Counted from the stretch's first letter, positions 23,216 to 31,516 are shown. The stretch: 31,516 nucleotides of DNA from CBIFVZ01 sp966185765 (GCA_966185765.1 CBIFVZ010000045.1:1-31516); one strand, 5' to 3'. Numbers and translations: made by a program. Notes: generated from the sequence alone by a model not told the origin.

Positions 23216-24751
23216 ATGAATCTTTTGAAATCGCTGGCTGCGGTCAGCTCAATGACGATGTTTTCGCGCGTTCTGGGGTTTGCGCGTGATGCTATTGTGG
23301 CCCGGGTGTTCGGTGCCGGTATTGCAACTGATGCCTTCTTCACCGCCTTTAAGTTACCGAACCTGCTAAGACGTATTTTTGCTGAGGGGGCATTTTCCCA
23401 GGCTTTTGTGCCGATCCTGGCAGAATACAAGAGTAAGGAAGGCGAAGAAGCAACACAGGTCTTTGTCGCTTATGTTTCCGGGCTACTGACCCTGGCGTTG
23501 GCCGTCATTACCGTACTGGGGATGCTGGCGGCGCCCTGGGTTATTATGGTGACTGCACCGGGTTTTGCCGACACGCCTGAGAAGTTTCAGCTAACCTCAC
23601 AGCTGCTGCGTATTACGTTCCCCTATATTTTTCTGATTTCACTGGCTTCTCTCGCAGGTGCAATACTCAATACCTGGAACCGGTTTTCGGTACCGGCATT
23701 TGCGCCGACGCTCCTGAACATCAGCATGATTCTGTTTGCGCTTTTTGCCGCTCCATACTTTGACCCGCCGGTGCTGGCACTGGCATGGGCGGTGACGGTA
23801 GGCGGCGTGTTGCAGCTTTTTTATCAACTGCCGCACCTGAAAAAAATCGGCATGCTGGTGTTACCGCGTATTAGCTTTAAAAACGCGGGCGCCATCCGTG
23901 TGGTGAAACAAATGGGACCTGCGATCCTCGGCGTTTCCGTAAGCCAAATCTCGCTTATCATTAACACTATCTTCGCCTCGTTCCTGGTGTCCGGCTCTGT
24001 GTCCTGGATCTATTACGCTGACAGGCTGATGGAGTTTCCTTCTGGCGTGCTGGGCGTGGCACTGGGCACCATTCTGTTGCCCTCGCTGTCGCGTAGTTTT
24101 GCCAGTGGTAATCATGAGGAATATAACCGCCTGATGGACTGGGGGCTGCGCCTGTGTTTTTTACTGGCGTTACCAAGCGCGGTAGCACTGGGACTACTGG
24201 CACAGCCGCTGACGGTGTCGCTGTTTCAGTATGGTAAATTCACTGCGTTTGACGCGGCGATGACCCAGCGCGCGTTGGTTGCCTATTCTGTTGGCCTGAT
24301 TGGTCTGATTCTGGTGAAAGTGCTGGCGCCTGGTTTTTATTCGCGCCAGGACATTAAAACGCCGGTAAAAATCGCCATTGTTACACTTATTGCGACGCAG
24401 CTGATGAACCTGGCATTTATTGGTCCGCTGAAACACGCCGGTTTGTCATTGTCTATCGGTCTTGCTTCCTGTCTTAACGCCGGGCTTTTATTCTGGCAGT
24501 TGCGCAAGCGCAATATTTTCCAGCCACAGGCAGGTTGGGGCGGCTTTCTGCTGCGCCTGGTTATCGCAGTGCTGGTCATGTCCGCTGCGCTGTTTGGCAT
24601 GATGCAGATTATGCCAGCCTGGGATGTGGGCAGCATGCCGTACCGTTTGTTGCGCCTGGTGGCCGTTGTGGGAGTCGGCGTTGTTGCCTATTTTGCCACG
24701 CTTGCTCTGCTTGGCTTCCGGCCGCGAGATTTTGCCCGCCGTACTGCATAG
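23216..24751 (+). CDS. murJ: Lipid II flippase MurJ
   Basis: The product (511 aa, equal to E. coli MurJ, formerly MviN) is a MOP-superfamily integral membrane protein that flips the peptidoglycan precursor lipid II across the inner membrane. About fourteen hydrophobic helices are visible. The conserved amphipathic start LKSLAAVSSMTMFSRVLGFARDAIVARVFGAG contains the cavity arginines, and RRIFAEGAFSQAFVPILAEYK is the family hallmark. The ATG at 23216 is chosen on family alignment; 13 further in-frame codons upstream are unlikely. The Shine-Dalgarno is weak (AGGA 11 nt away). In E. coli the flagellar flg genes follow; here they do not. Confidence 0.97.
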   Translation: MNLLKSLAAVSSMTMFSRVLGFARDAIVARVFGAGIATDAFFTAFKLPNLLRRIFAEGAFSQAFVPILAEYKSKEGEEATQVFVAYVSGLLTLALAVITVLGMLAAPWVIMVTAPGFADTPEKFQLTSQLLRITFPYIFLISLASLAGAILNTWNRFSVPAFAPTLLNISMILFALFAAPYFDPPVLALAWAVTVGGVLQLFYQLPHLKKIGMLVLPRISFKNAGAIRVVKQMGPAILGVSVSQISLIINTIFASFLVSGSVSWIYYADRLMEFPSGVLGVALGTILLPSLSRSFASGNHEEYNRLMDWGLRLCFLLALPSAVALGLLAQPLTVSLFQYGKFTAFDAAMTQRALVAYSVGLIGLILVKVLAPGFYSRQDIKTPVKIAIVTLIATQLMNLAFIGPLKHAGLSLSIGLASCLNAGLLFWQLRKRNIFQPQAGWGGFLLRLVIAVLVMSAALFGMMQIMPAWDVGSMPYRLLRLVAVVGVGVVAYFATLALLGFRPRDFARRTA

Positions 24752-24776
24752 CGCCAGCCCGTTATTTCATTCATTC

Positions 24777-24803
24777 GCCGAGGTCTCAAGCCCCGGCTTT
24801 TTT
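24777..24803 (+). terminator. murJ terminator
   Basis: GCCGAGG pairs with CCCCGGC (one A-C mismatch) around TCTCAAG, followed by six T's. It lies 26 bp past the murJ stop. Confidence 0.7.
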
Positions 24804-25192
24804 ATAACCGACAGAAGGCCGATTTTATGAAGGTGCCTCCAAACCAGTGTTAACCCGCGAATTGTCTTGCTCGTTGCTGATTTCCAGCCTGTATTTGTGT
24901 TCAGCATTGGGGGAGATTCCGCTACGGACTTTTTAAGCCTGATGTAAACCTGTGCTGCGTATTACCTTCTCTGGAAGGCTTGTGCGTCGGGCGCATGGGG
25001 CTTTACCCGGCTGGTCAGTATTGTTTTATCATGACGTTTGGGTCAGGTGATTCCCCCACTGTAATCCATAGTCAGGACGAAGCAGGCTCGGTTGGTTTTA
25101 CCAATAATGTGTTATTGAGGGAGGCTTGCGTCAGATATTACCTGGGGGAGTGTATGGCGAGAACGGCGGATTGCAGGGTGGCACAGAGCAAT
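24804..25192. other. Non-coding stretch where flg genes are expected
   Basis: Between the murJ terminator and the rne terminator I find no credible gene. One 97-codon frame (24980-25273) runs through the rne terminator and into rne and is therefore rejected. I recognise no fragment of flgN, flgM, flgA, flgK or flgL at the edges, so if the flagellar block was lost, the loss is clean or old. Confidence 0.7.
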
Positions 25193-25221
25193 AAAAAAGC
25201 CGGTCAGAGACCGGCTTTTTT
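25193..25221. terminator. Bidirectional terminator after rne
   Basis: GCCGGTC and GACCGGC pair around AGA, flanked by six A's on the left and six T's on the right. It therefore works on either strand; on the minus strand it starts 15 bp past the rne stop. Confidence 0.93.
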
Positions 25222-25235
25222 ATCAAAGTGGCAGA

Positions 25236-28200
25236 TTACTCTACAGCACTCGGTTTGGTTGCTGGCGCGGTAGCCTTGTGGGTAGCACTGTGGCCACCCG
25301 CAGAGCCTTTACCTGCAAAATCAAACGTCGGACGTACCCAGTCGCTATGGCGCGGCGGTTCCGGTATATAAGCCGGAGCCGGGGCACGCGTCATCGGTGC
25401 AGTGGCATGGGAAGGTGCAGTCGCCATCGTCGGTGTTTTGACCGGTGAAGTGGCTTTTACCACGCGCTCGTGAGCCACCGGCGGTGCGGTGACGATGACA
25501 TCTTCGGTTACTGTAGCCTCGGCGGCAACTTCAGGAGCGTGACTTTCAACGCCAACTGGCTGGGCTTCAGCGTCACTCGCCTGTTCTGCGGCTTCGCTGC
25601 GCGGTGTCTCAACTGGCGTTTCAACAGGCTGTGCGTTGTGTTCTACGTAAGCTTCTGGCTGATCAGACGGTGCGGTAGTCTGCTCCTGCTGTGCAGTCTC
25701 AGCCACAGCAGCAGTGTCCTGCGTTTGCGATGCATCCAGCGTAGGTTGTGCATCGTCTGCGGCAGTCTCAGCTGGTGTCGCTTCTGCAGTCACGCGCTCC
25801 GCAGTCTGTTCATCACGAGCAGAAATGATCTGCGGTGCTTCATCTACCGCAGTTGAAATAACTTGCGGATGCGTGGTTTCAACGACAGGCTCCTGCGGCT
25901 CAATGGCGGCTGCTACAGGTTGCGCGACCTGCACACCACCCAGCGCCTGGGCCAGTTCGGCAACGCTGAGTTCCTGCGTAGCCGCTTTTTCTGCCGCAGC
26001 AGTTTCAATAACCTCTGGCTCCTGCATAGGTGCAACCGGATAGCTTACCCACACTTTGCCTGAAGCCATTTCCGGAGAGGCGAAACCGCCAGCCAGCGGC
26101 ATTGGCGACTGAGTCGGGTAACGCTCATCACGATAGCGACGACGGCGCTGACCACTGACGCGCAGGTGGCGCGGCGAACGACGTGAACGGCGCGGCATAC
26201 CGTTGTTATCACCACGGCCTTCACTGTTGTCGTCTGCTTCAACTGATTCGCTATCTGCTACAGCCTCTTGTGCGACAACGCCAGGCAGTGGACGCGTTAC
26301 CAGCTCTGTTGACGGCGCTTTGACTTGTTCAGCAGGTTGTTGTTCAGCCTGAACGTGTTCAACATCCGCCTGCAGTTCGCTGGGAGCTGCGTCAACACGC
26401 ACCGATTGTGTCAGCTGGCGCTGTTTGCGGCGCGGCATCTTCTGAACATTTTCTTCTTGAGCACTGTCATCAGTCAGCTCTTCTGGCTGGGTCTGGAGTG
26501 CTTTGACTTCCTGCTGAGCCTGGCGCTTGTCTTCCGTACGACGACGGTTGCGATCGCGACGTGGCTCGCGGGGTTTGTTCTCCGTCTCTTCTACAGCTTG
26601 CTGAGCCGGTGGTGCCTGGCGAGCTGCCTGTCCATCAGCATTCTGCTGCTGGCGACGATTACGGCGATTGTCATCGCGGCTTTCGCGGCCTTCGTTACGG
26701 TTGTCGCGGCTATCACGATGGTTGTCGCGCGCTTCGCGGTTGTCACGGTTATCGCCGCGAGCATTACGATCGCCGCGCTCATTGCGGTCACGACGGTTGT
26801 TCTGGCGGCGGTTGTTATTCTGGCGACGCTCCTGACGGTTATCTGACTTCTTCTGCGTCTTATCATCCGACTGAGGTTGTTCCTGCTGCGCGCTCTCTTC
26901 ACCGGCAAATACTTTCTTCAATGCGTTAAAGAAACGGCTTACCAGTCCAGGTCCCTGGGCGGTTGCGGCTGGTTTATGTTCAGCAGGTGCTGCAGGCTTA
27001 GCCGCGCTTTCCTGCGGAACCGGCGGCACGTCAGGCATAACGAAGGTTGCCAGCGCAGGCTGCTCAGGGCGACGACGCTCGGCATGTTCATCGTCGGACG
27101 GCATTGCCATTGCTTCTTCATGTACCTTTGGCAGCATGTAGCTAAGCGTATGGGTCTCTTCACCTTTACGTACCCGCAGGACGGAGTAGTGCGGGGTCTG
27201 CATCTGGTCATTAGGAACGATGACGCAGCGCACGCCTTCCTGTCGGGTTTCAATAGCATTTACCGCTTCACGTTTTTCGTTAAGCAGATAAGACGCCACC
27301 TGAACCGGCACAATGGCATGCACTTCTTTGGTATTTTCTTTCAACGCTTCTTCTTCAATCAGGCGCAGAATAGAAAGTGCCAGCGATTCGTTATCACGGA
27401 TGGTACCCGTACCGCTACAGCGCGGGCATACATGGTGACTGGACTCGCCAAGAGAAGGACTAAGACGCTGGCGTGACATTTCCAGCAGACCGAAGCGGGA
27501 AATGTGGCTTATCTGGATGCGCGCTCTGTCCTGGCGTACTGCGTCACGCAGGCGGTTTTCAACGGCGCGCTGGTGGCGAACCGGTGTCATGTCAATAAAG
27601 TCGATAACAATCAGACCGCCCAGGTCGCGCAGGCGTAGCTGACGAGCAATTTCATCGGCAGCTTCAAGGTTCGTGTTGAACGCTGTTTCTTCGATATCAC
27701 CGCCGCGGGTAGCTCGTGCGGAGTTAATGTCGATAGCGGTCAGTGCTTCGGTAGTGTCGATAACAATTGAACCGCCAGACGGCAGGCGCACTTCGCGCTG
27801 GAAGGCTGACTCAATCTGAGATTCAATCTGATAGTGGCTGAACAGCGGTATTTCGCCACTGTAAAGCTTAATTTTGCTGCTGAAATCCGGACGGCCCAGC
27901 GCAGCAATGTGCTGGCGCGCCAGCTCCAGTACTTTCGGGTTATCGATAAGAATTTCACCAATGTCCTGGCGCAGATAGTCACGGAAAGCACGCACAATAA
28001 CGTTGCTTTCCTGGTGGATCAGGAAGGGGGCAGGGCGGCTTTCGGCAGCTTTCTGGATAGCTTCCCAGTGCTTAAGTCGAAAACCGAGATCCCACTGCAG
28101 CGCTTCGGCTGACTTACCCACCCCTGCGGTGCGGACAATCAGGCCCATGCCGTCTGGCACTTCCAGCGAAGACAGCGCTTCTTTCAGTTCAGTGCGATCG

Positions 28201-28637
28201 TCACCTTCAATGCGGCGAGAAATCCCACCCGCACGCGGGTTATTCGGCATTAACACCAGATAACTGCCTGCGAGGCTGATAAAGGTCGTTAGGGCAGCAC
28301 CTTTATTGCCGCGCTCTTCTTTATCAATCTGGACAATGACTTCCTGACCTTCACGCAGCACGTCTTTAATATTCGGGCGGCCGTGTGCGGAGTAGTTGCT
28401 GGGGAAGTATTCGCGGGCGATTTCTTTGAGGGGGAGGAAGCCATGACGTTCTGCGCCATAGTCAACGAACGCGGCTTCCAGGCTCGGTTCGATGCGGGTA
28501 ATTTTGCCTTTATAGATGTTTGCTTTTTTCTGTTCGTGGCCCGGGCTTTCAATATCCAGGTCGTACAGACGCTGCCCATCCACAAGGGCGACACGCAACT
28601 CTTCCTGTTGAGTTGCGTTGATTAACATTCTTTTCAT
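25236..28637 (-). CDS. rne: Ribonuclease E
   Basis: The product (1133 aa) is the essential endoribonuclease and scaffold of the RNA degradosome. The catalytic half (1-529) is near-identical to E. coli: S1 domain from about residue 35, metal ligands Asp303 (AIDIN) and Asp346 (VIDFIDM), and the zinc-link CPRC at 404-407. The scaffold half shows a membrane-targeting helix (LVSRFFNALKKVFAG, about 562-576), a long Arg/Asn/Asp RNA-binding region (about 600-665), PRRKQRQL (RhlB-binding zone), the GMPRRSRRSPRHLRVSGQ second Arg-rich segment, ASGKVW (enolase zone) and the PNPase-binding C-terminus (APMTRAPAP...RHSDWVRPTF). It is about 70 residues longer than E. coli RNase E (1061), with one obvious expansion in the Arg-rich region. 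It is probably autoregulated through its long leader. Confidence 0.97.
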   Translation of the reverse strand: MKRMLINATQQEELRVALVDGQRLYDLDIESPGHEQKKANIYKGKITRIEPSLEAAFVDYGAERHGFLPLKEIAREYFPSNYSAHGRPNIKDVLREGQEVIVQIDKEERGNKGAALTTFISLAGSYLVLMPNNPRAGGISRRIEGDDRTELKEALSSLEVPDGMGLIVRTAGVGKSAEALQWDLGFRLKHWEAIQKAAESRPAPFLIHQESNVIVRAFRDYLRQDIGEILIDNPKVLELARQHIAALGRPDFSSKIKLYSGEIPLFSHYQIESQIESAFQREVRLPSGGSIVIDTTEALTAIDINSARATRGGDIEETAFNTNLEAADEIARQLRLRDLGGLIVIDFIDMTPVRHQRAVENRLRDAVRQDRARIQISHISRFGLLEMSRQRLSPSLGESSHHVCPRCSGTGTIRDNESLALSILRLIEEEALKENTKEVHAIVPVQVASYLLNEKREAVNAIETRQEGVRCVIVPNDQMQTPHYSVLRVRKGEETHTLSYMLPKVHEEAMAMPSDDEHAERRRPEQPALATFVMPDVPPVPQESAAKPAAPAEHKPAATAQGPGLVSRFFNALKKVFAGEESAQQEQPQSDDKTQKKSDNRQERRQNNNRRQNNRRDRNERGDRNARGDNRDNREARDNHRDSRDNRNEGRESRDDNRRNRRQQQNADGQAARQAPPAQQAVEETENKPREPRRDRNRRRTEDKRQAQQEVKALQTQPEELTDDSAQEENVQKMPRRKQRQLTQSVRVDAAPSELQADVEHVQAEQQPAEQVKAPSTELVTRPLPGVVAQEAVADSESVEADDNSEGRGDNNGMPRRSRRSPRHLRVSGQRRRRYRDERYPTQSPMPLAGGFASPEMASGKVWVSYPVAPMQEPEVIETAAAEKAATQELSVAELAQALGGVQVAQPVAAAIEPQEPVVETTHPQVISTAVDEAPQIISARDEQTAERVTAEATPAETAADDAQPTLDASQTQDTAAVAETAQQEQTTAPSDQPEAYVEHNAQPVETPVETPRSEAAEQASDAEAQPVGVESHAPEVAAEATVTEDVIVTAPPVAHERVVKATSPVKTPTMATAPSHATAPMTRAPAPAYIPEPPRHSDWVRPTFDFAGKGSAGGHSATHKATAPATKPSAVE

Positions 28638-28998
28638 CGTAACTGACTCATTATTCTTACATTGGCGACAGAGCGGCGGGCATGGTACGTCTTACCGGAT
28701 GTGAGCCGATGGCCTCGTGACTGTTCGCAGAGTCGTCAACCTCCCGGTTGTCGCTTGCATAGAGGCGCAAAGTATCGGCAGCCTGTTTTTCAACCGGAAA
28801 AACAGTGCATTTAATCCTGGGAACAGCCTGGATGGAGTGTGCCAGAGAAGATTCCGTATGCCGGTAAGGTCTGCAACCCGCAGCCCGCTAACTGCCTGAA
28901 AGTTCACAACGTCTTACGCCATTGCTGCGCGAGTAAACGTTCAGGCAAAATTGGTCATTCCGCAAAAGCCTTGTTTTAACAAGTGTAAACACGGAAAA
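28638..28998 (-). promoter_or_regulatory. rne 5' leader (autoregulatory UTR)
   Basis: The predicted leader is about 361 nt, the length known for E. coli rne, whose untranslated region binds RNase E and makes the mRNA a sensor of enzyme activity. A perfect 9-bp hairpin, CTGTTTTTC/GAAAAACAG (28783-28805), resembles one of the conserved leader stems. GC-rich pairing sequence lies between 28840 and 28910. No open frame of interest is inside. Confidence 0.75.
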
Positions 28999-29005
28999 CC
29001 GCAAC

Positions 29006-29035
29006 ATTATTCCACTGCTAACCTTGTTATAGCAA
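29006..29035 (-). promoter_or_regulatory. Main rne promoter
   Basis: On the minus strand TTGCTA (29030-29035) and AATAAT (29006-29011) are 18 bp apart. This places the start near 28999 and yields a leader of about 361 nt, in agreement with the E. coli p1 promoter. Further upstream promoters may exist in 29040-29160. Confidence 0.6.
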
Positions 29036-29278
29036 GAAGGCTTTTACCTTTTATCACCCGGTTGCTCACAGTTTTTCAACTGCATCAATCTTATCGCTGT
29101 AATAACAGGCAATAACACCAACAAAACTGTGAAAACACGCGTGCAAGACTAAGTATATACACAAAATCCCGTTTGTAGCCTGGTGGTGAAATATTCAGGT
29201 TACCCTCATCCTGAATATGCGAGTTGGGACGTAAAAATCAGTGGCGCGAAGCCGGTGGCCTCTTTAGAATCGCCGACC

Positions 29279-30232
29279 ATGAAAACAGAGACTCCCAGTG
29301 TAAAAATCGTCGCTATCTCTTCAGATGAAGCCGGACAGCGTATTGATAATTTTTTGCGTACTCAGCTCAAGGGCGTGCCTAAGAGTATGATTTACCGCAT
29401 TTTGCGTAAGGGTGAAGTGCGCGTGAATAAAAAGCGCATCAAGCCAGAATACAAGTTAATGGCCGGGGATGAAGTGCGTATCCCGCCCGTACGCGTCGCC
29501 GAGCGTGAAGAGGCTCCCGTTTCACCGCATTTGCAGAAAGTCTCTGCGCTTAACGATGCCATCATTTATGAAGATGAGCATATTCTGGTGCTCAATAAGC
29601 CTTCCGGCACGGCTGTCCACGGCGGAAGCGGCCTGAGTTTTGGTGTGATAGAAGGCCTGCGTGCGTTGCGTCCGGAAGCTCGTTTTCTGGAGCTGGTGCA
29701 TCGCCTCGATCGCGATACGTCCGGCGTGCTGCTGGTGGCTAAAAAGCGCTCGGCGTTACGCTCGCTGCATGAACAGCTGCGAGAAAAGGGAATGCAAAAA
29801 GATTATCTGGCGCTGGTGCGCGGTCAGTGGCAGTCCCACGTTAAAGTCGTTCAGGCACCGCTTTTGAAAAACATTCTGCAAAGCGGTGAGCGCATCGTGC
29901 GTGTTAACAGCGAAGGTAAACCTTCAGAAACGCGTTTTAAGGTTGAAGAGCGCTATGCATTCGCAACACTTGTGCGCTGTAGCCCGGTAACAGGGCGTAC
30001 TCACCAGATTCGTGTCCACACTCAGCATGCGGGCCATCCGATTGCTTTCGATGATCGCTACGGTGACCGCGACTTTGATAATCAGTTGAGCGGTACCGGC
30101 TTGAGCCGACTGTTCTTGCACGCGGCCGCGTTGCGTTTTATTCATCCGAAAACGGGTGAAGAGATGCGCGTCGAAGCACCGCTGGATGATGGGCTGCGCA
30201 ACTGCCTGAAAGTGCTACGCAGCCATAAATAA
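29279..30232 (+). CDS. rluC: 23S rRNA pseudouridine(955/2504/2580) synthase
   Basis: The product (317 aa) isomerises three uridines of 23S rRNA to pseudouridine. An N-terminal S4 RNA-binding domain (about residues 19-80, QRIDNFLRTQLKG...VRVNKKRIKPEYKL) is followed by the RluA-type catalytic domain with Asp144 in HRLDRDTSG and the later RTHQIRVH motif. The start ATG at 29279 is chosen because the protein aligns from MKTETPSVKIVA; the frame is open 32 codons further upstream from a GTG but that part has no family similarity. The Shine-Dalgarno is weak. It is divergent from rne and ends 15 bp from the convergent yceF stop. Confidence 0.96.
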   Translation: MKTETPSVKIVAISSDEAGQRIDNFLRTQLKGVPKSMIYRILRKGEVRVNKKRIKPEYKLMAGDEVRIPPVRVAEREEAPVSPHLQKVSALNDAIIYEDEHILVLNKPSGTAVHGGSGLSFGVIEGLRALRPEARFLELVHRLDRDTSGVLLVAKKRSALRSLHEQLREKGMQKDYLALVRGQWQSHVKVVQAPLLKNILQSGERIVRVNSEGKPSETRFKVEERYAFATLVRCSPVTGRTHQIRVHTQHAGHPIAFDDRYGDRDFDNQLSGTGLSRLFLHAAALRFIHPKTGEEMRVEAPLDDGLRNCLKVLRSHK

Positions 30233-30247
30233 AAGCATGACGGGGCG

Positions 30248-30829
30248 TTATTGTAGCGGATTACGCCCTTCATTTCGCAACATTGCGCACAGCGCAATCA
30301 GTGACAGGCCGACCAGCGTATTGGGGTCACGCCCGTCAAGCCGTTCAAACAGCGCAATACCCAATCCTTCGCTTTTAAAGCTGCCCGCACACTGTAGCGG
30401 TTTTTCTGTCTGTACGTAATGACGAATCTCTTGCTCTGTCAGATGGCGAAAATGTACATCGAAAGGCTCGCACTCCGTTTGCAGTTGGCCGCTGTGGCTG
30501 TTGTAGAGCGCAAGACCGGTATAAAAAGAAATAATATTGCCGCGCGCCTGCATAAGCTGGGCCACGGCATTTTCTTCAGTATGTGGCTTACCGGTAATCT
30601 GCCCATTAAGAACACACACCTGATCGGAACCTATAATAAGGTGCGCAGGATAATGTTGTGCTAACGCCTGCGCTTTAGCCGCTGCCAGGCGCATGACCAA
30701 CCTGCGTGCGCTTTCGCCCGGCAGCGGCGTTTCGTCGACATCTGGCGCAGCAACAATAAATGGCAGGCCAAGCTTTGCGAGCAGGCTCTGGCGAAAGGGG
30801 GAGGTTGAGGCAAGGACGAGAGGAAGCAT
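30248..30829 (-). CDS. yceF: 7-methyl-GTP pyrophosphatase (Maf family)
   Basis: The product (193 aa) is a Maf/HAM1-type nucleotide pyrophosphatase. The E. coli ortholog YceF prefers m7GTP, a house-cleaning role against modified nucleotides. The opening PLVLASTSPFRQSLLAKL is the Maf nucleotide-binding signature, and LIIGSDQVCVLNG holds the catalytic Asp. GSFKSEGLGIALFERLDGRDPNTLVGLPL-like sequence closes the domain. The ATG at 30829 is chosen over a TTG two codons upstream; no strong Shine-Dalgarno is visible. It is divergent from yceD with a 143-bp gap and convergent with rluC. Confidence 0.95.
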   Translation of the reverse strand: MLPLVLASTSPFRQSLLAKLGLPFIVAAPDVDETPLPGESARRLVMRLAAAKAQALAQHYPAHLIIGSDQVCVLNGQITGKPHTEENAVAQLMQARGNIISFYTGLALYNSHSGQLQTECEPFDVHFRHLTEQEIRHYVQTEKPLQCAGSFKSEGLGIALFERLDGRDPNTLVGLSLIALCAMLRNEGRNPLQ

Positions 30830-30934
30830 AGTCAAAAGAGTCCATTATGAGGCGAGATGATTGCCCTATAGTAAACACCACAGGTGGGGATGTGTGAATA
30901 AATGACAAACGGAAGGTGGTACTTGCCTTTTCCT

Positions 30935-30963
30935 TTGACTCTGTGTCGTTACGAAGTTAATAT
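30935..30963 (+). promoter_or_regulatory. yceD-rpmF promoter
   Basis: TTGACT (30935-30940) and TAATAT (30958-30963) are exactly 17 bp apart, with a GC-rich discriminator (GCGCGCCC). The predicted start is near 30970, only about 3 nt before the yceD ATG. In E. coli the small RNA SraB is mapped in the yceF-yceD region; I cannot delimit a counterpart. Confidence 0.8.
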
Positions 30964-30972
30964 GCGCGCCCT

Positions 30973-31494
30973 ATGCAAAAGGTTAAATTACCCCTGACAC
31001 TGGACCCGGTCCGCACCGCTCAAAAACGCCTTGATTATCGGGGTGTGTACCTGCCTGAGCAGGTTGAACGTGTCGCTGAGTCTGTTGTCAGCGTGGACAG
31101 TGATGTAGAATGCGCGCTGTCGTTCGCAATCGACAACCAGCGTCTCGCGGTAATTACCGGTGAGGCGCGGGTGAGCGTAACGCTGATGTGTCAGCGCTGC
31201 GGTCAGCCGTTCTCGCACGATGTTCACGCAACGTATTGTTTTAGCCCGGTCGTCACGGACGAACAGGCCGAAGCACTGCCGGAAGCGTATGAGCCGATTC
31301 AGGTTAACGAGTTCGGCGAAATCGATCTGCTTGCAATGGTAGAGGATGAAATCATTCTTTCCTTGCCCGTGGTTCCGGTGCACGATTCTGAACACTGTGA
31401 AGTGTCCGACGCGGACATGGTCTTTGGCGAACTGCCCGATGAGGCGCAAAAACCAAACCCATTTGCCGTATTAGCCAGTTTAAAGCGTAAGTAA
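30973..31494 (+). CDS. yceD: DUF177 protein YceD (23S rRNA accumulation)
   Basis: The product (173 aa, equal to E. coli YceD) is a DUF177 protein; bacterial and plastid relatives are needed for normal 23S rRNA accumulation. A CxxC pair (CQRCGQPF, residues near 74-77) and a conserved acidic stretch (EIDLLAMVEDEIILSLPVVP) mark the family. The ATG at 30973 has no Shine-Dalgarno and lies almost at the predicted transcription start, so the mRNA looks leaderless; no other in-frame ATG precedes the conserved region. rpmF follows 16 bp later with a good ribosome site, the usual yceD-rpmF-plsX arrangement. Confidence 0.95.
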   Translation: MQKVKLPLTLDPVRTAQKRLDYRGVYLPEQVERVAESVVSVDSDVECALSFAIDNQRLAVITGEARVSVTLMCQRCGQPFSHDVHATYCFSPVVTDEQAEALPEAYEPIQVNEFGEIDLLAMVEDEIILSLPVVPVHDSEHCEVSDADMVFGELPDEAQKPNPFAVLASLKRK

Positions 31495-31510
31495 TTGAGG
31501 AGTAAGGTCC

Positions 31511-31516
31511 ATGGCC
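31511..31516 (+). CDS. rpmF: Start of ribosomal protein bL32 gene (partial)
   Basis: Only ATGGCC (Met-Ala) is inside the window. The assignment rests on position: 16 bp after yceD, with TGAGGAGTAAGG as ribosome site, and L32 begins Met-Ala in E. coli. The sequence itself cannot prove it. Confidence 0.65.

Noticed and set aside
25046..25090. Resemblance to a cobalamin riboswitch core (GGTGATTCC ... ACTGTAAT)
   Set aside because: Other conserved boxes, including the B12 box and the GGGAA segment, are not found, and no B12-related gene follows. A covariance-model search would settle it; a significant hit would overturn this rejection.
24980..25273. 97-codon frame between murJ and rne
   Set aside because: It passes through the perfect bidirectional terminator at 25193-25221 and into the 3' end of rne.
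26325..26846. 173-codon hydrophobic frame on the plus strand opposite rne
   Set aside because: It is the complement of the Arg/Asn/Asp-rich repeat of RNase E; reverse-complementing such codons gives Val/Ile/Ala-rich pseudo-membrane sequence.
29183..29278. N-terminal extension of rluC by 32 codons
   Set aside because: No family similarity in the extension and the protein aligns with RluC from the ATG at 29279.
1..31516. Search for IS elements, CRISPR arrays, prophage or integrase genes
   Set aside because: No transposase, integrase or spaced direct-repeat array is visible; the only direct repeat of note is the tRNA-linked array at 1-417.

Overview
The window is chromosomal DNA of a gamma-proteobacterium of the family Enterobacteriaceae. 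Nearly every gene is recognisable as an ortholog of the E. coli K-12 segment running from serX to rpmF, in the same order and orientation, but with clear protein-level divergence. It is therefore a relative of E. coli rather than E. coli itself. I cannot name the genus. No phage, IS, integron or CRISPR array is evident.

Layout. Bases 1-486 hold a tRNA-Ser(GGA) gene on the minus strand, followed downstream by a 181-bp tandem repeat; each copy carries the last 19 bases of the tRNA plus a terminator. Next come ghrA, ycdX and ycdY (770-3082), a cluster of five perfect inverted repeats (3146-3328), and ymdB-clsC overlapping by 59 bp. opgC lies divergently from the overlapping opgG-opgH pair (osmoregulated periplasmic glucans, 5344-10817). 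Then follow yceK, msyB, lpxL, trhO, yceI-yceJ, an AT-rich island (15126-16010), solA, bssS, dinI with a perfect LexA box, pyrC with its PurR site and leader hairpin, yceB and grxB. On the plus strand rimJ, yceH, mviM and murJ follow. Then come rne (minus) with its long leader, rluC (plus), yceF (minus), yceD (plus) and the first two codons of rpmF.

Functional themes are envelope construction (opgCGH, clsC, lpxL, murJ, lipoproteins yceK and yceB), RNA biology (tRNA-Ser, trhO, rne, rluC, rimJ), redox and small-molecule metabolism (ghrA, solA, grxB, yceJ, pyrC) and SOS control (dinI).

Differences from the K-12 order as I recall it: mdtG is absent between msyB and lpxL, and mdtH between grxB and rimJ. 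The whole flgN-flgL flagellar block is absent between murJ and rne, leaving a 484-bp non-coding gap. The organism is thus either non-motile or has its flagellar genes elsewhere.

The least explained sequences are the tRNA-end tandem repeat at the left edge, the palindrome cluster upstream of ymdB, a possible short terminated transcript in the AT-rich island before solA, three stacked hairpins upstream of murJ, and a nearly leaderless yceD start.
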